This document shows positions 57,053 to 64,000 of a DNA stretch of 64,000 bases, one piece after another. Under the pieces are notes generated by a model that saw only the letters and a list, made by a program, of their open reading frames with translations, had not been told where the DNA came from and searched no databases. The DNA lies in the NCBI GenBank assembly GCA_963932465.1, contig OZ010799.1, forward strand, positions 155,864,761 through 155,928,760, in the 5' to 3' direction. Origin of the DNA: Maratus speciosus (Eukaryota; Arthropoda; Arachnida; Araneae; Salticidae). Made by a program: the position numbers and the translations under genes. How positions within the stretch are numbered: the stretch's first letter is position 1; every line of letters starts with the position of its first letter.

Positions 57053-58184
57053 CAGGGCCGAAACGGGCTTTTTTTGCACCTGGGGCGAACATGGAATTTG
57101 GCGCCCACCTCCTTCCTCTTCCAAAAAGTATATTTACAAAGACAATTTTAACCGAGTTATTTTCTTCTGATGGACTGATAGATTCCATTATTATGAAATA
57201 GCTATTATAAATGAAGTGCTATGTGAAGATGTAAGAGCAACCGTAAAAAGTTAGAGCTCTGATTTTCTGGTCAGAATGAAAAAAAAATGGCCATATTTTT
57301 TTTTTTTTTTTAACAGCTGTTTCATAATAATGGAAGCCATCAGTCCATCATAAGAAAATAATCGTATTCCAAAGATATAAGTTCGATTGAAAAAACAATT
57401 TAATACTTTGAGCAGAATGAAGAGGTTACACCTGCAATTTTCATGACACTAATAGAATCACATAACTGCCAATGTGTACGGTTTAATTACCTCTAAACTT
57501 GAATACAAATTTTGCCATATTTAATCGTTGACAATTGTTAGACTTTTTAAACTGAATTTCCGGAAGTGACAGCTAATTATTCCCTTGCGACGACATTTCT
57601 GTGGCTGTCAACTTGTAAAACTTGGCTAAAAATGCTAACGTTAACAACATTTTCTGAATGAATCTTTGCCTTTATAAGAAAATGGGAAACTCTTTAATTT
57701 CTTGGTATCTGAACAAAATCGGTAAATTTTATATTTTTGCGAAAATAAAGCAATTTTTTTGTATTTACGAATGAAAATGACTTTGCGAAAGTATCAGAAA
57801 AGTAGTTAGTTTGGATTTGGGAATATCTTTCAATATAAAAAATTCTCATAACGAAATATGATTCCCTCCCGCCCCAAAAAAGGAAATCCATGACCTCCCC
57901 CCCCCCCTCCTTCTAAATGGTGAGCTGGATCCGCCCTTGGCTTTGTCAAATATTGATTGATTAAAATCTTGAAAACGGAATCAAAAAGAATCGAAAAAAG
58001 ATCCGCTTTATACAGAATTCTTATGCCATATCATCTTTAGATTCGTCTACGCTTTATCGTACGCCAGACAAGATGATTTTAACAATACCGTGCTAAACAT
58101 AGATGTGAGAAAAATCGACAAACAAAATCTTCATTTGGCGCCCGGGGCACATGCCCCCTCTGTCCCCCCTTAGTTTCGGCCCTG
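57053..58184. mobile_element. hAT-like non-autonomous element
   Basis: CAGGGCCGAAAC and its inverse GTTTCGGCCCTG bound the element; AGTCACAC (57045-57052) and AGTCACGC (58185-58192) are an 8-bp duplication with one change. Near the ends are inverted TTGCACCTGGGGCG / GGGGCACATGCCCC and TTTGGCGCCC motifs. Inside, a further inverted repeat (57157-57207 with 57312-57362, TTCCATTATTATGAAATAGC) suggests another nested fold-back. No transposase. Confidence 0.82.
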
Positions 58185-58319
58185 AGTCACGCATCAAATT
58201 GTTAATGTGAGCAGCTAATTAACGTAATATTGATATTAATGAACTGACTATTTTCTATAAAAATTTTTGATAAACTCTATTCACTTTTTGCTACCTCATA
58301 CATAAATTAATAAAGCATG

Positions 58320-58560
58320 AAATTTTCATGAAATCGTATTATTCCTGTTAAAACCCTTCAATTCCCCCTCTTGAGATAAATTTGATAAGCATCCTTCACG
58401 TAAATCGTTTCAGGATAGTTCATCATTTATCTCTTAGATGAGTGTAAATCAATTTACTGGGAATTGCATATTCAGAGGTTCATACGAATAGCTGAATAAC
58501 GCAGTACTGATATAAATGCGCTGAACACGTGTTTCACTTGTTCGCTTGTAACTTTAATAG
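58320..58560 (-). repeat. Family E relative, decayed unit
   Basis: GATAAGCATCCTTCACGTAAATC, GGATAGTTCATCATTTATC and GGGAATTGCATATTCAG align with the long units at 53.9 and 55.1 kb. The minus frame contains a TGA and a frameshift. Confidence 0.6.
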
Positions 58561-59011
58561 CATATTTTTTTTTTCTTTCTTCTTTTCTTTTCTTTTTTCA
58601 TATGCGATATTATATATAAATGGATTAGTCCATTTCTCAATAGGTGTGCTTATGAGGGTGATATTATACAAAGTACATACCCGCCAATCTTACGGTTTTT
58701 AAACTTCAAATTAAAGTTTAAATCAAAAATTATAATTAACTAGCTGTTTAACCCGTTCTATGCACAGGAGTTCATGAATTTAATTCTAAAACCAAAATTA
58801 AAAATAACTATTCGATTTAGTAAAATAATTTTCTACTACTGTGCTTTTTTTTATGAAATTTAATTTATCATGTTACTATGGCAGCAGACGATAAAACGGT
58901 AACTTTGGAATAAGGGAATAAATAGAATAAAAAGTTTTATTGATGTTTGTGATAAAATGTGTTTCTTTATTTTTTTTTAAAAAAAATGTAATAATTAAGC
59001 GCAATTAAATA

Positions 59012-59190
59012 ATCTCTAATTATTTGCAGGTGAGGTAAAAGAATTATCGTAATACCCGCTAGAGCATCTTAATATTGCAGCGTGGCGTACGCAATATGTA
59101 TATCTCTAATTATTTGCATGTGAGGTAAAAGAATCATCGTAATACCCGCTACAGCTTTTTTAACATTGCAGCGTGGCGTACGTTATATGC
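59012..59190. repeat. 90 bp direct tandem duplication
   Basis: ATCTCTAATTATTTGCAGGT, GTAATACCCGCTAGAGC and GCAGCGTGGCGTACG occur twice in series with a few changes. Confidence 0.85.
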
Positions 59191-59399
59191 AATGCATCTT
59201 GCGATAGAAAGGTAACTGTTGTGGTAACAATTTTATTGTGAATTTTTAATTATTGGCAGCTGATATAACGAAAAAAGTTTAAATTTGATAGGAAATTGCT
59301 GCAAAAGTGGTGATTTTTTAATAATTAAAAGTTAACTATAAATTATTTCGATTCCGGATTGCTTTAGCTGCCTCGGCCACGTTTGGTCGTGGTACAGTA

Positions 59400-60519
59400 C
59401 AGTCGTGGAAAAAAAAAAGTAAACACCCCCCACTAACTCCTCAACAAATTATCGAAGAAGAAAGTTACTGGTGCCGAACGACTGGAAATAAAGTCTTCTT
59501 TTAAATGATATAGATAAAATTTGCTTAGGGGGCCATCTACATATTAAAACGAACCATAACTTTGTTTTTTTCAATAGCAGTACATAATTCTGACAGCATA
59601 AATGAACTCTTCATCCTTCAATTAGCCTAAAAACAAATTTTTATGCAATTCGTACCATAAGTTTTCGAGAAAATAATTATTTTAAAACGAGCGTATTTTA
59701 AGGGCTGTATCCAAATTAAAATTCGGAAATCGATTATTAACCGAGAGATCCCCCGTCTTGATCAAGGCACATTAAGAAGTCAATGAAGCCTGCTAGATTA
59801 CAATACAGCTTAAGAAATTTCAAAATATCTAGTCACTGCTATCATAGATGGTCCCTTAAACCATCATTTTGCCGTTTTTTAAGCATAATTTGAAAACTAC
59901 TTGGAAGAAAAATGTGAAATTTTGGATTTACATAAAGCAGGACTTAATAAATCTAAATCCATTAAAAAAACTGTATCCATCAAAAAAATTGTATCCATCA
60001 AAAAAATTGTATCCATCAAAAAAATTGTATCCATCAAAAAAATTGTAGGTTGCAATTCATAATTTTTTCGAATATTAATTTCATAATTCATAATTCATAT
60101 CATAAAATTATAAAAATTGCAAATTCAGCGTATTTATTTTTGGGTATATTAGTATTATTGCTACAAAAAAATTAGCACATTAGGAGCATAATTTCTGGAG
60201 ATATTAATAAAAATATGAAAATGTAATTTAACATTAGAAGCACTAAATTTTGAATGTTTATAATTCAAAAACTTGTCATTCTAATGAGTTGAAATTCGGT
60301 GTCTAGACATAATTTGAACCGAAGATTTGAAATATCTTGTTAAAATTGGGTATTGTCATTGACAAAAATGAAGTTTGGATTCGTTTTAATATGTAGATGG
60401 CCCCCTAAGCAAATTTTATATACTTCATTTATTTCCAATCGTTCGGTACCAGTAACTTTCTTCTACGATAATTTGTTGAGGAGTTATTAGGGGGTGTTTA
60501 CTTTTTTTTTCCACGACTG
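59400..60519. mobile_element. mariner/Tc1-type MITE with long inverted ends
   Basis: CAGTCGTGGAAAAAAAA and its inverse, flanked by TA (59398-59399, 60520-60521). The inverted ends pair for about 155 bp, including GGGGGCCATCTACATATT. The middle holds an 18 bp minisatellite, ATCCATCAAAAAAATTGT, about five times at 59953-60045, which makes a repetitive 64-codon minus frame that is not a gene. Confidence 0.9.
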
Positions 60520-60809
60520 TACATGACATTTCACAATTCCGGCTTCCAAACTGAGGATTTGTGTAGCATTACAGACAGACAGACAAATTTTCATTTTTAT
60601 ATATTAGATTAATGAAATAAAAACTACCACGTAGAAACAGGATACAAAAATTTTCTGATCCCACGTATGTTTTTAAGTTGGGGGGAAAAAAACTAAATGG
60701 TACAGCTATGAGAGTGTCAAAAAATAATTAGTAAAAGAGTTTACACATTAATTCAAACACTTTTTTTCTGCAAATTAGGGTTTGTAATCCACTTACTCAG
60801 TCAAAAATA

Positions 60810-61032
60810 CAGGGTGTCTCCCTCCAAATGTAACCAGGATTTTCGTTCATATCTTGCTCATAATAAAGATGTTTTATTTAGCGAAATTTTTAACAGAATA
60901 AATTTCTACTATATGGAATGTTATGACATCACGGTATGTACATTGAAATTTAGGCAGTTATATTTTGTATAATATCAGTTACATTCTGAATTATGGAGGT
61001 TCTAGCTCAGAGTTATTTGGAAGCGAATGGCG
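60810..61032 (+). mobile_element. Possible transposon 5' end with first-exon-like frame
   Basis: CAGGGTGTCTCCCTCC at 60810, preceded by TA, resembles a Tc1/mariner end. Downstream, ATG at 60993 opens MEVLAQSYLEANG and meets a strong splice donor CG|GTGAGT at 61032. No matching 3' end or next exon is found before the satellite. Could be a transposase start or chance. Confidence 0.35.
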
Positions 61033-61419
61033 GTGAGTAACACTACACTTTTTTCTTTTGTTTACATATAGAAAATATTACTTTTATTGCTGTTACTTTC
61101 TTAAATCTTCATCATATATACTTGCCATATGACGATTTTATTTTAACATTATGTAATAAATATTAGACAATCTTAATAATATAAAAAAAATGCACCATTC
61201 TACATATTTCCTAATACATTTTTAACACTTTCAAACGTAGTTAAAAAGTGTTAATCATTTCGATTTGTCTGTAACTATCGTAAATGTACTTGGATTTCCA
61301 TGACATTGATATATATTGTTGAGGTTCACTGTAATATGTTCCCTTTTGAAGATGAAGCATGTAGCTTTAATACTTCCTTTATATGAACATACAAAATAAT
61401 TCTGCTACCTTATAGTGCA
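61033..61419. other. Gene-free stretch leading into the satellite
   Basis: AT-rich, with satellite-like fragments (GAGGTTCACTGTAATATG at 61321). No gene. Confidence 0.45.
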
Positions 61420-63885
61420 TGGTTAAAAATCGTTTGCGATGCATTTTAATGATGTTAAGTTACTTCAAACATAATAAAACTGGTATTCATCACTGAGGTG
61501 AACTACAACATGCTTTCTCTAGAGTAAATGCCATTTACAGTTCGTTTACAAGAATGCACAAAATAATTATATTACTTTATGATATGTGTGAAAAATTGTT
61601 TGCAGAGTATTTTAATTATGTTAAACACTACTTCCAACATTGATATGAATCACTGAGGTATATTACGTCATGTTTTCCATAGATTATAAAATGCATAATA
61701 TGTATCATTCATTTACAGAGACAAAAAAATAAATCGTTTACAAGAGTGACTATGAGTGATATATCTTGAAATGTGTTAGCTGTGGTGTGCATTTTAATGA
61801 TGTTAAATTTCTTCAAACATAATAAAACTGGTATTCATCACTGAGGTGAACTACAACATGATTTCTCTAGAGTAAATACCATTTACAGTTCGTTTACAAG
61901 AATGCACAAAATAATTACATTACTTTATGATATGTGTGAAAAATTGTTTGCAGAGTATTTTAATTATGTTAAACACTACTTCCAACATTGATATGAATCA
62001 TTGAGATATATTACGTCATGTTTTCCATAGATTATAAAATGCATAACATGTATCATTCATTTACAGAGACAAACAAAATAAATCGTTTACAAGAGTGACT
62101 ATGAGTGATATATCTTGAAATATGTTAGCTGTGGTGTGTATTTTAATGATGTTAAGTTTCTTCAAACATAATAAAACTGGTATTCATCACTGAGGTGAAC
62201 TACAACATGTTTTCTCTAGAGTAAATACCATTTACAGTTCGTTTACAAGAATGCACAAAATAATTACATTACTTTATGATATGTGTGAAAAATTGTTTGC
62301 AGAGTATTTTAATTATGTTAAACACTACTTCCAACATTGATATGAATCATTGAGGTATATTACGTCATGTTTTCCATAGATTATAAAATGCATAACATGT
62401 ATCATTCATTTACAGAGACAAACAAAATAAATCGTTTACAAGAGTGACTATGAGTGATATATCTTGAAATGTGTTAGCTGTGGTGTGCATTTTAATGATG
62501 TTAAGTTTCTTCACACATAATAAAACTGGTATTCATCACTGAGGTGAACTACAATATGATTTCTCTAGAGTAAATACCATTTACAGGTCGTTTACAAGAA
62601 TGCACAAAATAATTACATTACTTTATGATATGTGTGAAAAATTGTTTGCAGAGTATTTTAATTATGTTAAACACTACTTCCAACATTTATATGAATCATT
62701 GAGGTATATTACGTCATGTTTTTATAGATTATAAAATGCATAACATGTATCATTCATTTACAGAGACAAACAAAATATATCGTTTACAAGAGTGACTATG
62801 AGTGATATATCTTGAAATGTGTTAGCTGTGGTGTGCATTTTAATGATGTTAAGTTTCTTCAAACATAATAAAACTGGTATTCATCACTGAGGTGAACTAC
62901 AACATGATTTCTCTAGGGTAAATACCATTTACAGTTCGTTTACAAGAATGCACAAAATAATTACATTACTTTATGATATGTGCGAAAAATTGTTTGCAGA
63001 GTATTTTAATTATGTTAAACACTACTTCCAACATTGATATGAATCATTGAGGTATATTACGTCATGTTTTCCATAGATTATAAAATGCATAACATGTATC
63101 ATTCATTTACAGAGACAAACAAAATAAATCGTTTACAAGAGTGACTATGAGTGATATATCTTGAAATGTGTTAGCTGTGGTGTGCATTTTAATGATGTTA
63201 AGTTTCTTCAAACATAATAAAACTGGTATTCATCACTGAGGTGAACTACAACATGATTTCTCTAGAGTAAATACCATTTACAGTTCGTTTACAAGAATGC
63301 ACAAAATAATTACATTACTTTATGATATGTGTGAAAAGTTGTTTGGAGAGCATTTTAATTATGTTAAACACTACTTCCAACATTGATATGAATCATTGAG
63401 GTATATTACGTCATGTTTTCCATAGATTATAAAATGCATAACATGTATCATTCATTTACAGAGACAAACAAAATAAATCGTTTACAAGAGTGACTATGAG
63501 TGATATATCTTGAAATATGTTAGCTGTGGTGTGTATTTTAATGATGTTAAGTTTCTTCAAACATAATAAAACTGGTATTCATCACTGAGGTGAACTACAA
63601 CATGATTTCTCTAGAGTAAATACCATTTACAGTTCGTTTACAAGAATGCACAAAATAATTACATTACTTTATAATATGTGGGAAAAATTGTTTGCAGAGT
63701 ATTTTAATTATGTTAAACACTACTTCCAACATTGATATGAATCATTGAGGTATATTACGTCATGTTTTCCATAGATTATAAAATACATAACATGTATCAT
63801 TCATTTACAGAGACAAACAAAATAAATCGTTTACAAGAGTGACTATGAGTGATATATCTTGAAATGTGTTAGCTGTGGTGTGCAT
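61420..63885. repeat. 349 bp dimeric satellite, seven copies
   Basis: TGGTATTCATCACTGAGGTG occurs at 61481, 61829, 62178, 62527, 62875, 63224 and 63573, so the period is 348-349 bp with very high similarity. Each unit has two diverged ~174 bp halves: ATTTTAATGATGTTAAG...ATCACTGAGGTGAACTAC in one and ATTTTAATTATGTTAAAC...AATCATTGAGGTATATTAC in the other. The first units are the most diverged. Non-coding. Confidence 0.93.
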
Positions 63886-64000
63886 TTTTAAACGTAACTC
63901 ATATTTACTGTATTAAGCGGTGTGTATAAATTTTATAGATCATATACAGGGCTGCATAAAAGGATTCTTACATAACACTACCGCCTATGGATAGCAATTA
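63886..64000. other. Satellite edge and possible next transposon end
   Basis: After the array, TATACAGGGCTGCATAAAAG at 63944 resembles a TA-flanked Tc1/mariner-type start, but the element would continue outside the window. Confidence 0.35.

Larger units (their letters stand above)
58739..60609. repeat. Old dispersed repeat with ACTAGCTG start and ACAGACAGACAGAC end
   Basis: ACTAGCTGTTTAACCCG at the left and ACAGACAGACAGACAAATTT followed by TATATATTAGAT at the right look like the two ends of one repeat type seen widely in arthropods. It is split by the element at 59400-60519. It contains a direct 90 bp duplication at 59012-59101 and 59102-59190. Class uncertain. Confidence 0.45.

Noticed and set aside
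59897..60091. 64-codon minus frame with repeated MDTIFL
   Set aside because: It is a direct translation of an 18 bp minisatellite.

Overview
The window is eukaryotic, AT-rich, non-genic repeat DNA. I find no host protein-coding gene, rRNA or intact tRNA gene. The mix of a BEL/Pao LTR retrotransposon, mariner/Tc1, hAT and pogo-like fragments, a tRNA-derived SINE and TTAA-flanked piggyBac-like MITEs points to a metazoan, most likely an arthropod (perhaps an arachnid). That assignment is inference, not proof. Almost every open frame is short and sits in repeats or homopolymer runs.

Layout, left to right. 0-2.1 kb: a fold-back element interrupted by a hAT-like element with GGGCC-rich ends. 3.2-5.3 kb: a ~326 bp satellite carrying GCCGCCATTTTG/AAGATGGCGG motifs, ending at a TA microsatellite. 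5.5-11.3 kb: ~430 bp repeats whose minus strand keeps a recurring open frame. 11.9-14.0 kb: ATT-rich minisatellites in a ~0.8 kb higher-order unit. 14.9-20.7 kb: an inverted fragment of the satellite at the far right end, a ~560 bp three-copy array with outliers, and small DNA transposons. 21.3-27.3 kb: a SINE split by a 5.7 kb BEL element; both insertions keep target-site duplications (TSDs). The BEL copy keeps Gag and protease but has lost the catalytic cores of reverse transcriptase and integrase.

28.4-44.7 kb: a ~410 bp satellite-like array hit by several transposons (a Tc1-like element itself split by a 1.85 kb element, a 1.5 kb near-complete palindrome, hAT and mariner MITEs). It also contains a very recent 2.84 kb tandem duplication. 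45-52.6 kb: a run of TIR elements (piggyBac-like, a second GGGCC-type hAT, TTAT- and TA-flanked MITEs, nested palindromes, a pogo-like element). 53-58.6 kb: older, longer relatives of the array repeat plus a decayed mariner and a hAT-like element. 58.7-60.6 kb: an old repeat split by a mariner MITE. 61.4-63.9 kb: seven copies of a 349 bp dimeric satellite.

The genes do not form a pathway. The window reads as a layered record of insertions, in which target duplications let the order of events be reconstructed. The signals most worth following are two unrelated tandem repeat families that each carry a recurring minus-strand open frame, the deletion-derived BEL element with almost identical LTRs, and several long hairpin-forming palindromes.
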